23,657 bases of DNA from a virus: positions 1 to 23,657 of IMG/VR virus record IMGVR_UViG_3300011416_000037; one strand, written 5' to 3'. The translations under genes and the position numbers were made by a program. The stretch's first letter is position 1. Each line of letters opens with the position of its first letter. Positions 1-6,638 of the stretch are shown in pieces. A model generated the notes under the pieces. It was not told the origin of the DNA and made no database searches. It was given only the letters and a program-made list of their open reading frames with translations.

Positions 1-390
1 CTGTACTAGTAGTTTTCCTTCTACCTCCGGTGGCAGTATTGGGACGCCTAGCTCGTCTGTTGGCAATTCTCGTACCCATGCGGATACGGTCTGCGAGTTG
101 AAACGGGTCTGCACCATGCGCCCCAAACCCGCCGCAATCAAGGCGCGAGTAGACGTATCGTAATCTGAATCCCCGTTAGCGTCCTTTATCGGCCCCGTCC
201 ACCATTGGCGGTGTAGGTAGACCGTCCTACCGTTCACCTTAGTAGACTGTTGCCCCATCTCTATAAAATGCTCTAACAGGCTTTCTTCCAGTGGCTTTAG
301 CTCCTTGTCTATGTCCTTAACTTGCGCCTCTAGTAGTTTCTTCGTTTCTACTAGGTCTACGAATCGTACTATTTCTTCTTGATAACTCAC
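1..390 (-). CDS. Phage protein of unknown function, C-terminus cut off by the window
   Basis: I translated this by hand. It starts with GTG at 390-388, whose G is also the last base of the upstream TAG stop (TAGTG overlap), and reads 130 codons off the left edge without a stop. The N-terminus is a charged, probably coiled-coil helix (about residues 1-45). A segment around residues 55-65 reads STKVNGRTVYLHRQWW, and another near residue 100 reads RFNSQTVSAWVRELP. I recall this pattern, an N-terminal helix followed by a YLHRQ-type strand, from small uncharacterised phage proteins in replication regions, but I know of no function. It is the last gene of an operon with the HTH protein, the zinc-ribbon protein and the helicase. 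Reading frame is secure; function is unknown. Confidence 0.75.
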   Translation of the reverse strand, partial: MSYQEEIVRFVDLVETKKLLEAQVKDIDKELKPLEESLLEHFIEMGQQSTKVNGRTVYLHRQWWTGPIKDANGDSDYDTSTRALIAAGLGRMVQTRFNSQTVSAWVRELPTDELGVPILPPEVEGKLLVQ

Positions 391-659
391 TAGGGTAGAT
401 TCCTTTCCCACTCCTCCCACTCTGCCGCAATATTAGGATTCTGCGTTAGAGCGGCTATACGCCTCATAGCTTCATTGTTCGGTAGTGTACCTCCTTCCCA
501 CTTCATAAGCGTACTAGGCGTAGTGCGTAGAATGTTCGCGCACTCTGCCGCGCTGATAATGTTAATGCGTCTCCATACCCGTAGCGGATTCTGTTCTACC
601 GCTAGGCGGTACTCCTCAAGTAGTGTAAGTACCATACTCATTTGTTCATCTCCTGTCAT
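390..659 (-). CDS. Small XRE-like helix-turn-helix protein
   Basis: This 89-aa protein has a central segment, about residues 35-75, that resembles the Cro/CI-type (XRE) helix-turn-helix: ISAAECANILRTTPSTLMKW followed by an EGGTLPNNEAMRRI turn and helix. The W-E-G-G-x-x-P pattern after the recognition helix is typical of that fold. It would be a DNA-binding regulator or a replication accessory protein. Its ATG overlaps the upstream stop as TAATG, so it is translationally coupled to the 133-aa zinc-ribbon gene, and its own stop overlaps the GTG of the next gene. The fold is inferred from pattern alone; no operator can be assigned. Confidence 0.65.
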   Translation of the reverse strand: MTGDEQMSMVLTLLEEYRLAVEQNPLRVWRRINIISAAECANILRTTPSTLMKWEGGTLPNNEAMRRIAALTQNPNIAAEWEEWERNLP

Positions 660-1060
660 TATTTACTAGGGTATCCGATTAGGCTAGCCATCCGTAGTTT
701 TGCGGTAGCTTGTCGCTCTTTAGCTTGTGTTACCGCGCGTAGCTCCACGTCTCGCGGCATAGCTGCTATCTCGTCCGATGCCTCTAGGAAGCTCCGTACC
801 GAGTCTACCATCTGCTGCACGCCTGCTAGGTCTGTATTTAGCGGTATTCGTGCTTGCTCCTCTGCTGATTCTGGTAGCTCCATAGCTACTACGCTTAAAC
901 AGTACGTACAGTAGTATTGCACTACCGATTCAATTTGCCGCTTCCCTCCCTCTATCGGCTCTCGTACCGTTGCTCTAGGTCTAAAGCTGTGCGGCCCTCC
1001 CCCTCTTACCGGGCAGTTAGGGTTATCTGGTTGTACGTGCCTGTACTCTGTATTCGTCAT
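659..1060 (-). CDS. Hypothetical protein with an N-terminal zinc-ribbon-like motif
   Basis: This 133-aa protein has candidate metal ligands in its first half: NCPV near residue 15, a His at about residue 24, and YYCTYC near residue 50. Together these suggest a zinc ribbon. The second half is helical and charged. It is coupled to the helicase gene by an ATGA overlap (1057-1060) and to the HTH gene by TAATG, so all three are probably co-translated. I do not recognise a family. A role in DNA metabolism is inferred only from the helicase neighbour. Confidence 0.65.
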   Translation of the reverse strand: MTNTEYRHVQPDNPNCPVRGGGPHSFRPRATVREPIEGGKRQIESVVQYYCTYCLSVVAMELPESAEEQARIPLNTDLAGVQQMVDSVRSFLEASDEIAAMPRDVELRAVTQAKERQATAKLRMASLIGYPSK

Positions 1061-2703
1061 ACTTCCCCTTTCATAATGGCCTCTACTACGGCCCTCTTTT
1101 CAGATAGAGCCTTATATACTTGCTCGTCTTTCGTGTCTTTCATAATTAAATGAGTGTAGATAGTCGTCCGGGTCTGCCCCGGTCTATGGATGCGGCTTAG
1201 GCTTTGGTCGTACTGGCCTAAGCTGAATCCTAGCGAGTAGTAAATACAGTACATAGCTCTAAAAAGTTCGATACCCTCTGAGCCTGCCTGTACCTGTACC
1301 GCTAGTACCTCTCCGCCTGTACTCGATTTCCATAACTCTAGCTCGTCTATGCTGCCGGATAGCTCGTAAACTGTTCTTCCGGCTAACTCTCCGCGCTCGT
1401 GTATGGTCTTAATATCTGCTAAGTATCTGGCGAACACTACTACGGGTTCATGGTTATCTATTTCCTCTAGTATCTCCTGTAGCAGTTCCGCCTTACTCGT
1501 ATCTATGTTAACCCCGTCTAGCCACCCTCCTGTAAGCTGTTGCAGACGTAGCAATTTTACCAGTGCGTTAGCTGCCGTAACGGGTTCCTCGTCCTGTCCG
1601 TGCAACCATGTAATAAAATCTTCGTCTAGCTCGTTATAGTGTTTTCTAGCTACTGGCCCTAACTCCGCGTACCTTTGTATATGGTGCTGAGGCGGTAGGT
1701 CTAGTACCTCTTTGCCTACCTCGAAAGCGATAGACTGAAACCGCTCTACAAAATCTTCTAGGTTCTTATAGCCGCGTACCTCTCGGTTCTCCCATCCTCC
1801 TAGTACCGCGTAGCGATTCTTAAAGAGTACATAGGAGCTACCGAATACCGAAGTATCAAGGAATCGGTACTGCGCGTAGGCATCTAGCGGGCTATTCGCC
1901 AGTGGCGTACCTGTTAGGGCTGCGCGGTACTTACTCCGCTTACCTATCGTGTGTAGTAGGCGGCTGCGCTTCCCTCCGGGTGCCTTAATATGGTGGCTCT
2001 CATCGGCTACCACTAAATCCCATTCCTGTACCAGTAGCCATGATGCGAGCGGCTTAAATACGATAGCATCATAATTTACTACAATAACTACAGTGTGCGT
2101 ACTACGGTACATCTGGTACGCTTCCTGCGCCTGTTGCTGCCTCTTAGCCACAGTGCCTTTAGTTAGCTCTACTACGTGTACCGGCCCTCCCTTGTAAAAC
2201 TGCTCGAAGTTCCTACCCCATACGCCATCGCTGAGTATCTTCAATTTGCATACTATCAGTATTAGACGGTGCTGCCGGTACTGGCATAGGTCTACGATAA
2301 CTCTAGTCTTTCCAGTACCCATGCCCATAGCTAGCATAACTGCCGGTTGTTCTACCGCGAACCAAAACGCCCGCTCTTGGTGTTTCCAGTGCGGTACCCC
2401 GGTTGCGGGTACTGGTACCGGCTGTACCGGCCCTAGCTTAGCCTGTATTAAATCCGCCTCTTGCTCTAGTGCCGTCTGTAGTAGCTCCTTAAAGCCTGCG
2501 GTACGCTCTACCCAAAAGGGGATACCCCTCTCTAGTGTCTTAGCAGTGCGCGGGTTTCTAGGCCAGTACCACCAACGGTTAGCGGTATCCCATGCCCCGC
2601 CTAGCTCCTTGCATACTGCGTACTGCGTCGCGGGCACCTTAGCGCAAATCCTCGGCCCATACAGACCTATGGCCCAACGTGCCTTTAACCCACTCTCGGC
2701 CAT
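1057..2703 (-). CDS. SNF2-family (superfamily 2) DNA helicase/ATPase
   Basis: The chosen start at 2703 gives 548 aa, because this ATG overlaps the upstream stop as TAATG; the open frame extends to 2742 without a better start. The first 60 residues include a Trp-rich segment (RWWYWPRNP) like the N-terminal module of some phage SNF2 proteins. Helicase motifs follow in order: a Q-like motif PHWKHQ (about 104-109), Walker A MGMGTGKT (126-133), motif II DESH (234-237), motif III LTGTPLAN (263-270) and motif VI QSLSRIHRPGQ near residue 500. All catalytic motifs look intact. Such proteins are ATP-driven DNA translocases in phage replication or recombination regions. It lies in a four-gene coupled operon with zinc-finger and HTH proteins. 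Confidence 0.93.
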   Translation of the reverse strand: MAESGLKARWAIGLYGPRICAKVPATQYAVCKELGGAWDTANRWWYWPRNPRTAKTLERGIPFWVERTAGFKELLQTALEQEADLIQAKLGPVQPVPVPATGVPHWKHQERAFWFAVEQPAVMLAMGMGTGKTRVIVDLCQYRQHRLILIVCKLKILSDGVWGRNFEQFYKGGPVHVVELTKGTVAKRQQQAQEAYQMYRSTHTVVIVVNYDAIVFKPLASWLLVQEWDLVVADESHHIKAPGGKRSRLLHTIGKRSKYRAALTGTPLANSPLDAYAQYRFLDTSVFGSSYVLFKNRYAVLGGWENREVRGYKNLEDFVERFQSIAFEVGKEVLDLPPQHHIQRYAELGPVARKHYNELDEDFITWLHGQDEEPVTAANALVKLLRLQQLTGGWLDGVNIDTSKAELLQEILEEIDNHEPVVVFARYLADIKTIHERGELAGRTVYELSGSIDELELWKSSTGGEVLAVQVQAGSEGIELFRAMYCIYYSLGFSLGQYDQSLSRIHRPGQTRTTIYTHLIMKDTKDEQVYKALSEKRAVVEAIMKGEV

Positions 2704-3068
2704 TAGAGTACGTCCCTGCGGGCTATCGAAGCGGCACGGCAAGCCATCCGATACCGGGTAACGGCTCGCGGCTCTTTGTACCCGCGCTTGCCCCGGCTAA
2801 TAGCTCCACCCTTCCGCCCCATAGCGGAGTAGTCGTACTGGTACGCGCCTCTTTCGTGGTACTCCTCGCGCCTGTTGCTCATTAGCACCCGCATACAGGC
2901 TCTACCGCAAGTCTTACGGGGTGAGTACCCCTTGCCTTTAATCGGTATTGGAAAGAGTAGCCCGCATACTACACACTCTCTGCGCGGGCTACTACTCGAT
3001 ACACTGCGCGGGTTAATCGTACCCTTTGCCAGCTTTCCCAATGAATCTAACCCCTTCTGTAAGGCCAC
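2703..3068 (-). CDS. Zinc-finger protein of unknown function
   Basis: This 121-aa basic protein starts with GTG. Residues about 32-58 hold a four-cysteine zinc finger: CVVCGLLF, then CGRACM, that is C-x2-C and C-x3-C separated by about 20 residues. This is the treble-clef-like arrangement common in phage nucleic-acid-binding proteins. The remainder is rich in Arg, Lys and Tyr, consistent with nucleic acid binding. The gene ends in TAATG overlap with the helicase, so the two are probably translated together. A degenerate HNH nuclease was considered, but no HNH His/Asn set is visible after the finger. Confidence 0.7.
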   Translation of the reverse strand: MALQKGLDSLGKLAKGTINPRSVSSSSPRRECVVCGLLFPIPIKGKGYSPRKTCGRACMRVLMSNRREEYHERGAYQYDYSAMGRKGGAISRGKRGYKEPRAVTRYRMACRAASIARRDVL

Positions 3069-3072
3069 CTAA

Positions 3073-3097
3073 TGCCCGTCACAAGGCGTAACGGGCA
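3073..3097 (-). other. Small inverted repeat upstream of the zinc-finger gene
   Basis: TGCCCGT (3073-3079) pairs with ACGGGCA (3091-3097) around an 11-nt loop, just ahead of the GTG start at 3068. There is no run of T after the stem on the minus strand, so it is not a good terminator. It may act on translation or RNA stability. Confidence 0.4.
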
Positions 3098-3117
3098 AAG
3101 GTGAAGCGTACTATTAC

Positions 3118-3438
3118 CTAGCCCTCTACCGTTGGCTGAGCGGCTTCCTGTGCGGCCATTTTCTCCTCCTCTGCGTACTGGTACTCGCGTACCAGCTTGT
3201 CGCGGTCGTCCTTGAGGATGCTTATGATTTCATCCATCTCCTCTATCAGCGGCTCTAGGTCTCGGTATAGGTAGGAAGCTATCGTTACTGCGCTAGTACG
3301 GTATCGCTCTACCTTGCTTACGTTGGTGACCTTTGCGGAGTGTTCACTAGCTCGGTAGTCTACCGTTACCTGTCGCGGCATTACTGGCGTAGGCCAGTGC
3401 CAAAGGGTCTCCCCTATCTCTACTGTGCTTAAGTCCAT
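3118..3438 (-). CDS. Hypothetical protein with helical C-terminus
   Basis: I choose the ATG at 3438, giving 106 aa beginning MDLSTVEIGETLW. It lies 2 nt after the stop of the small membrane protein gene and is preceded by GGGGT. The longer frame starting at 3450 would overlap that gene. The N-terminal half is probably beta-rich. Residues about 60-100 form a charged helix with coiled-coil character and an acidic end. There is no recognisable family. The position, just before the zinc-finger and helicase operon, suggests an early function, but this is inference. Confidence 0.65.
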   Translation of the reverse strand: MDLSTVEIGETLWHWPTPVMPRQVTVDYRASEHSAKVTNVSKVERYRTSAVTIASYLYRDLEPLIEEMDEIISILKDDRDKLVREYQYAEEEKMAAQEAAQPTVEG

Positions 3439-3440
3439 CG

Positions 3441-3578
3441 TTAACCCCATATCCTTATCGCTGTGTAAGCAAGGATGCTAACCGCTGCCAGCGTGACTAC
3501 TGCCCAACCAGTAGCGAACATGCACCCCGCGCCTACTATCGTTTTGTACTCGTCTCTACCATCGTTTGTAGTTTTCAT
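3441..3578 (-). CDS. 45-residue single-pass membrane protein
   Basis: I found this gene by translating the gap between the terminator at 3602 and the next gene. The 45-aa product begins MKTTNDGRDEYKTIVG and ends AYTAIRIWG. A hydrophilic N-terminus of about 12 residues is followed by one hydrophobic segment (about residues 13-41), so it should insert once in the membrane. Its TAA is 2 nt upstream of the next ATG, which supports translational coupling. The ribosome binding site is weak. The function is unknown; small single-pass proteins in phage early regions often interact with host membrane proteins. Confidence 0.6.
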   Translation of the reverse strand: MKTTNDGRDEYKTIVGAGCMFATGWAVVTLAAVSILAYTAIRIWG

Positions 3579-3601
3579 ATTAGCGAGCTACCTACCGGGC
3601 A

Positions 3602-3635
3602 AAATAAAACTAGGGCCGGATTGCTCCGGCCCTAG
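3602..3635 (-). terminator. Strong rho-independent terminator
   Basis: An 11-bp perfect stem (CTAGGGCCGGA at 3610-3620 with TCCGGCCCTAG at 3625-3635) closes a 4-nt loop. On the minus strand it is followed directly by TTTTATTTT (3609-3601). It lies about 28 nt after the stop of the 140-aa gene and would end the transcript begun at the promoter at 4144-4173. Confidence 0.9.
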
Positions 3636-3662
3636 CATGTTGGGTAGGGGTAGGGTACTGAG

Positions 3663-4085
3663 CTAGCCCCTACCCGCCTTCGTAGCGGTAGCCGTAGGAG
3701 CGGGCATCGGGGTAGGCTCGTTAGCCTTCTCCGCTTCGGCCTTAGCCTTTGCCCTAGCCGCCAGTACCTTAGCTTTCTCTGCAAGGTCTCGCGCTCGCTG
3801 TGCTTCCTCCGGGGTAGCCTTGCGAACGTGAATACCGTCCTTACCGCTCGCGTCCCTACCGCCCGTAATCGTGAGATTGTAAGGGATAGTGGCCGCTGCG
3901 CGGTGTAGTTGTAGTGACAAGCTACGGTGTAGCTTCGGGTCTCCGGTAACAATGAATGCTCCCGGTGAATCTTGTAGCTCGGTAACGAATGGTATCCATT
4001 CGTTAATACCCGCGCTGACTTTCTTATTTAGCGTAATAGCCTCGGCTGCTACGCTCTCCTGAATCGTGAAATCGCTAGGCTTCAT
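3663..4085 (-). CDS. Hypothetical protein in its own promoter-terminator unit
   Basis: This 140-aa protein has an N-terminal part (1-90) that looks globular, with SVAAEAITLNKKVSAGINEW and a later GGRDASGKDGIHVRKAT segment. A C-terminal tail (about 90-140) is an Ala/Lys/Glu-rich helix ending in a Pro/Thr/Ala-rich flexible region. I do not recognise a family. The gene stands alone between a near-consensus promoter (4144-4173) and a strong terminator (3602-3635), so it is probably made in large amounts. The leader has a 6-bp hairpin (AGTGGC at 4120-4125 with GCCACT at 4129-4134), and CTAAAC/GTTTAG repeats at 4092-4097 and 4137-4142 flank most of it, next to the GGGG ribosome binding site. That may modulate translation. 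A longer frame on the same strand (3632-3952) is a shadow. Confidence 0.75.
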   Translation of the reverse strand: MKPSDFTIQESVAAEAITLNKKVSAGINEWIPFVTELQDSPGAFIVTGDPKLHRSLSLQLHRAAATIPYNLTITGGRDASGKDGIHVRKATPEEAQRARDLAEKAKVLAARAKAKAEAEKANEPTPMPAPTATATKAGRG

Positions 4086-4143
4086 TCTGGACTAAACCCC
4101 TTTTCTGTGTGTTGGCGTTAGTGGCATTGCCACTCCGTTTAGA

Positions 4144-4173
4144 ATCATATTCTAGGCTCTACTCGATTGTCAA
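4144..4173 (-). promoter_or_regulatory. Near-consensus sigma70/sigmaA-type promoter
   Basis: On the minus strand a perfect -35 TTGACA (4173-4168) and a -10 TATGAT (4149-4144, one mismatch to TATAAT) are separated by 18 bp. Transcription would start near 4137 and run into the 140-aa gene. It is the best promoter I can see in the window. Confidence 0.8.
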
Positions 4174-4250
4174 CCTCTGCGCCGTAACAGGTAGTCAAAG
4201 GCTGCGGCCAGTAGGATAGCGGCTACCCATGCTGCAAGTAATCCAGTCAC
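4170..4250 (-). CDS. Candidate 26-residue membrane miniprotein
   Basis: A GTG at 4250-4248 overlaps the TGA of the 91-aa gene as GTGA and opens a 26-codon frame. The product reads (M)TGLLAAWVAAILLAAAF and then DYLLRRRG: one hydrophobic helix followed by a basic tail, the usual shape of a tiny inner-membrane protein. Its TGA stop lies inside the -35 box of the downstream promoter. Support is the coupled start, the clean membrane topology and codon use like the neighbours. No ribosome binding site of its own is evident, and it could be chance. Confidence 0.45.
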   Translation of the reverse strand: MTGLLAAWVAAILLAAAFDYLLRRRG

Positions 4251-4522
4251 CCGGTACCGCCCTCTGCCTGTTTGCAGAGAATACCGTACAGGGTCTCGGA
4301 TAGCTCGTAAGCGTAGTTAATAGCATCCTCGCTAGTTATGCCGGTGTAGCTCGTTATCTCGCCATCTTCCGCTAGCTCCGCTGCCGCGTCTATCCGGGTA
4401 GCGTCGCTGCTTAATAGCTCGGTACCATCGTACTTTGCTGCTAGCTGGCGGGCATCGTCCGGGCTGAGTAGGTCTAAGGCATCGTATAGGTTAAGTAGTA
4501 TCTTTGCTTCTTTGTCTACCAT
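4247..4522 (-). CDS. Hypothetical acidic protein
   Basis: This 91-aa acidic, largely helical protein begins MVDKEAKILLNLYDALDLLS. Its ATG follows the upstream TAG directly (TAGATG), so it is translated with the 136-aa gene. No motif or metal-binding site is visible and I recognise no family. It is near the end of the operon headed by leader A, downstream of the tRNA. Confidence 0.65.
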   Translation of the reverse strand: MVDKEAKILLNLYDALDLLSPDDARQLAAKYDGTELLSSDATRIDAAAELAEDGEITSYTGITSEDAINYAYELSETLYGILCKQAEGGTG

Positions 4523-4933
4523 CTACACTATCCTTTCCTGTTCTACCCTAAAGGATAGTGCCGGGTGATTCTCGGCCCATCGTTCTAGCTCGCGGTCTAT
4601 CGAATCCCTGTTACCGATAAATACCGCTGCTAGGCTCTCTGAGCCTGCTACGTCGCGACTATAGGCCGTGTAGCCCCATACCTCCCCGAACGCCTTTAGT
4701 AACGCCTCTTGCGTCTCCTGTGCGGTCTCCGGGGTATCTTCGGTAGCGGTCTCCGCTAGCACGGTCTCTAACATGGTTATCCAGCGCGACGTATCGCGGA
4801 TTTCCTTAGCCGTAGGTAGGTAGGTAGTGCCCTCGTCTAAGTGCATAAAATGGCCGCTCTTAAACTCTCGTACTACCGCTTCTAACATTAGTGTTAGAAC
4901 CTCTACCTTGTCTTTGTCGGTATCCTCGGCCAC
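4523..4933 (-). CDS. Hypothetical protein following the tRNA gene
   Basis: This 136-aa protein starts with GTG at 4933, supported by an excellent Shine-Dalgarno AAGGAGG 8 nt upstream. The context GGAGGTACGG resembles the GAGGTACTG box that heads the leader-controlled units. The sequence is acidic and helical, with a Thr/Glu-rich segment near residues 62-75, and no motif I recognise. The strong ribosome binding site makes sense because the tRNA gene lies just upstream, so ribosomes must initiate afresh after tRNA processing. Confidence 0.75.
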   Translation of the reverse strand: MAEDTDKDKVEVLTLMLEAVVREFKSGHFMHLDEGTTYLPTAKEIRDTSRWITMLETVLAETATEDTPETAQETQEALLKAFGEVWGYTAYSRDVAGSESLAAVFIGNRDSIDRELERWAENHPALSFRVEQERIV

Positions 4934-4956
4934 TGGCCGTACCTCCTTTCTGTAGT

Positions 4957-5042
4957 TGGTGCCCCTAACTGGATTTGAACCAGTACCCTATTTCTAGGAC
5001 GGCATCCTAAATGCCGCGTGTCTGCCATTTCACCATAGGGGC
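4957..5042 (-). tRNA. tRNA-Leu, anticodon UAG, with encoded CCA
   Basis: The minus strand gives a complete class II tRNA. The acceptor GCCCCTA pairs with TAGGGGC, and the D-arm is GTG/CAC. The anticodon stem CGGCA/TGCCG has loop TTTAGGA, so the anticodon is TAG. A long variable arm (CCTA/TAGG) follows. The T-arm ACTGG/CCAGT has loop TTCAAAT. Discriminator A and an encoded CCA end the gene at 4957. A long variable arm and the UAG anticodon identify leucine, reading CUA. Phage genes here use CTA very often, so the tRNA probably supplements the host pool. It lies between two genes of one operon and must be cut from the message. Confidence 0.95.
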
Positions 5043-5055
5043 ATAGGTCGTTAGT

Positions 5056-5259
5056 TTATATCGTACCCATTGTTCTTTCGCTACAGGTAGCACACTCGTA
5101 ATACGCAATGTCCTGCCCTGAGCTACTAGACGCCTTAATGCGGTACGTCTCTTTCCACTGGTGCGAGTGAGGCGGGTTAGCTCTGCGCTGTTCACACTCG
5201 CTACAGAGTAACTCGCCTTCTACCGCCTTTTGCTTTTGGCATATGTAGCATTTAGCCAC
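5056..5259 (-). CDS. Small double zinc-ribbon protein
   Basis: I prefer the GTG at 5259 (67 aa, starting MAKCYICQ), because AAGGA sits 8 nt upstream and the same context (AGCACAGTGGCTAAA) precedes the 133-aa gene starting at 8805. The ATG at 5277 in the same frame has no ribosome binding site. Three CxxC pairs are present: CYIC, CSEC and CATC, with His residues in PPHSHQW between. This suggests one or two zinc ribbons. The gene overlaps the end of the upstream zinc-finger gene and is followed at once by the tRNA. The product is probably a nucleic-acid or protein-binding adaptor, but this is inference. Confidence 0.7.
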   Translation of the reverse strand: MAKCYICQKQKAVEGELLCSECEQRRANPPHSHQWKETYRIKASSSSGQDIAYYECATCSERTMGTI

Positions 5260-5470
5260 TGTGCTTATCCTTTTCATGGATACCGAGTGCGTAGGCTATG
5301 GCCGCTTGTGGCACGGAGTAGTCATTAGCTGCTACCCCATATCCGCAAGTAGGACATTCCCCGGCCCAATAGCCCCACGGGTTCGGCCCGATAAGGTATC
5401 GTGCCTTGTCTGCCTTGCTAATCCGGTTCCTACTATGACTTCCGGTAGCTGGCCTCGCATCATTGCTCAT
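5252..5470 (-). CDS. C2H2-type small zinc-finger protein headed by leader A
   Basis: This 72-aa protein has a CPTCG motif near residue 40 followed about 25 residues later by HEKDKH at the C-terminus, giving a C-x2-C ... H-x4-H metal site. The N-terminus is basic (SHSRNRISKADKAR). Initiation uses GAGGTACTG, 5 nt before the ATG. A similar layout, CHACGY then H near the C-terminus, is seen in the 61-aa protein at 8810-8995, so the two may be distant paralogues. The function is unknown; DNA or RNA binding is likely. Confidence 0.7.
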   Translation of the reverse strand: MSNDARPATGSHSRNRISKADKARYLIGPNPWGYWAGECPTCGYGVAANDYSVPQAAIAYALGIHEKDKHSG

Positions 5471-5669
5471 TAGTTCAGTACCTCTTTTTCTTCTGCACTA
5501 GTGCAGACGGTAGAGTCTGGCGCTACCGTCTGAAATGGTGCTAGGCCGCTAACCGGGGAGAGACCTTAGTTAGCGGCCTTGACGGATTTGGAATTGGTAA
5601 CTTGTGTACCGCCCATTACTAGCGGGCAGACATTGTAACCCCCTCCTTTCTATTACCGGGTACCCTTTC
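5471..5669 (-). promoter_or_regulatory. Leader A: hairpin-rich 5' leader
   Basis: This non-coding stretch ends with the GAGGTACTG initiation box (5484-5476). The 16-nt palindrome TCTGCACTAGTGCAGA (5492-5507) lies next to it. CAGACGGTAG (5504-5513) pairs perfectly with CTACCGTCTG (5523-5532). The two hairpins share bases 5504-5507, so only one can form fully at a time. Further upstream AGGCCGCTAAC (5543-5553) pairs with GTTAGCGGCCT (5569-5579), an 11-bp stem. No run of T follows any of these on the minus strand. A regulatory RNA leader is inferred; promoter boxes are not obvious. Confidence 0.6.
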
Positions 5670-5900
5670 CTACTGTCTCGGGTATGGGTTGTTCTCTACC
5701 TCGCAAGCCTCTACCGCTGCTACCTTGCTAGGGTAGTATTCCTGCTCACCTACGGGCTGTATTGGACTCGCGCCTAGTGACTGCTGGTAGGCAGTCCATC
5801 TAGCGCGGGTAGGTGGCCCATCCACGTAGACGGTATAAACGGCCTTGTTACCGTTTGCCCGCCATGCTTCCGGGTCGTTACTGAGCTTTAGCCATTTCAT
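5670..5900 (-). CDS. Hypothetical protein, last gene of unit B
   Basis: This 76-aa protein begins MKWLKLSNDPEAW and has a probable beta-strand segment AVYTVYVDGPP. It has several Trp, Tyr and Pro residues but no metal-binding motif. The ATG overlaps the upstream TGA (ATGA), so it is the fourth coupled gene after leader B. I recognise no family. Confidence 0.65.
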   Translation of the reverse strand: MKWLKLSNDPEAWRANGNKAVYTVYVDGPPTRARWTAYQQSLGASPIQPVGEQEYYPSKVAAVEACEVENNPYPRQ

Positions 5901-6121
5901 ACGGTTGCCGCCTCTGGTACATGCCGCGTACCATCGTAGTTAAACCCTCTCGGGCTACGGGTTAGCGTTGCCTCTTGGTCTATCAGTAACGTGTAGGTAG
6001 CATGTGCTAGGTGATACTCGCAAGCATAGGTAGGCAAAACTGCCGCGCCCGGTCGTACCAGCTTGTAGGTAGCTATGGCGTACTTCTTGTGCTGCCATAA
6101 GCACTCCCTAGGGTAGCTCAT
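5897..6121 (-). CDS. Hypothetical protein, third gene of unit B
   Basis: This 74-aa protein contains CEYHLAHATYTL in its middle and one more Cys near residue 7, so a metal site with Cys and His ligands is possible but incomplete. Both ends are coupled by ATGA overlaps to neighbours. No family recognised. Confidence 0.65.
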   Translation of the reverse strand: MSYPRECLWQHKKYAIATYKLVRPGAAVLPTYACEYHLAHATYTLLIDQEATLTRSPRGFNYDGTRHVPEAATV

Positions 6122-6306
6122 ATCTTAACTCCCTTGCTCTCGTTGTAGCGTCGCTGGTAGTCCGCTTCGTACCAGCTAGTAGACGCTCTGCATTGCTTAC
6201 AGGTTGTGCGGGTAGTGTCGTCATTGCCAGCAAGGTTAGACGGTCTACCGCACGCCATTAGTAACAGGTAGGTGCCATACCCTTTCGGTAGGTAGTGAAA
6301 CTTCAT
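6118..6306 (-). CDS. Small CGR/CxxC zinc-ribbon phage protein
   Basis: The start at 6306 gives 62 aa and overlaps the upstream TGA as ATGA; the longer open frame to 6366 has no support. The protein carries MACGRPS near residue 18 and TCKQCRAS near residue 36. This spaced pair of Cys motifs, with a Thr-rich segment between, is common in tiny phage proteins found in many genomes. It probably binds one zinc ion. Function is not established. Confidence 0.75.
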   Translation of the reverse strand: MKFHYLPKGYGTYLLLMACGRPSNLAGNDDTTRTTCKQCRASTSWYEADYQRRYNESKGVKI

Positions 6307-6638
6307 ACCGGCATCGCTACCGGGCATGGGCCGCAATTCTCGTTTCCGTAATCTCGGCAGTAGCACGTATACTGCCCGTCTCGCTCGTAACAGTAAAACT
6401 TAGTACCGGCTACGTTATGAATGTTGGCGCATGGCCCATGCTTGACCCGCTCTACAAAGGCTATTTGAGCTTCTGTAGTGGCAAGGAACATAGCGGACGG
6501 CAGACAATCGAGACAAGCTGTATAGCTCGCTCGCTTGTATTCATCGTTGCTATCGCTCTCGCCCTCTGCGGCCTTCGGGTACCAGACTACTTTATAGCTG
6601 GCCCGTACATTCTTGTGTAGCTCGCAATTGTTAAACAT
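6303..6638 (-). CDS. Cys-rich hypothetical protein headed by leader B
   Basis: This 111-aa protein has at least eight cysteines. ACLDC lies mid-protein, and the last 45 residues hold CANIH, FYCYERDGQYTCYCRDY and ENCGPCPV. The pattern suggests at least one zinc site and maybe two. Initiation uses GAGGTACTG, 4 nt before ATG. It is the first gene of a four-gene coupled unit (6638 to 5670). The family is not recognised; binding to nucleic acid or a host protein is a guess. Confidence 0.7.
   Translation of the reverse strand: MFNNCELHKNVRASYKVVWYPKAAEGESDSNDEYKRASYTACLDCLPSAMFLATTEAQIAFVERVKHGPCANIHNVAGTKFYCYERDGQYTCYCRDYGNENCGPCPVAMPV

Noticed and set aside
3632-3952. 106-codon Arg/Leu-rich frame opposite in phase to the 140-aa gene
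   Set aside because: Composition is typical of an out-of-frame shadow, it would run into the terminator stem, and the 140-aa frame has the promoter and proper start.
5007-5195. 62-codon frame crossing the tRNA gene
   Set aside because: It overlaps both the zinc-ribbon gene in another frame and the tRNA, so it is a shadow.
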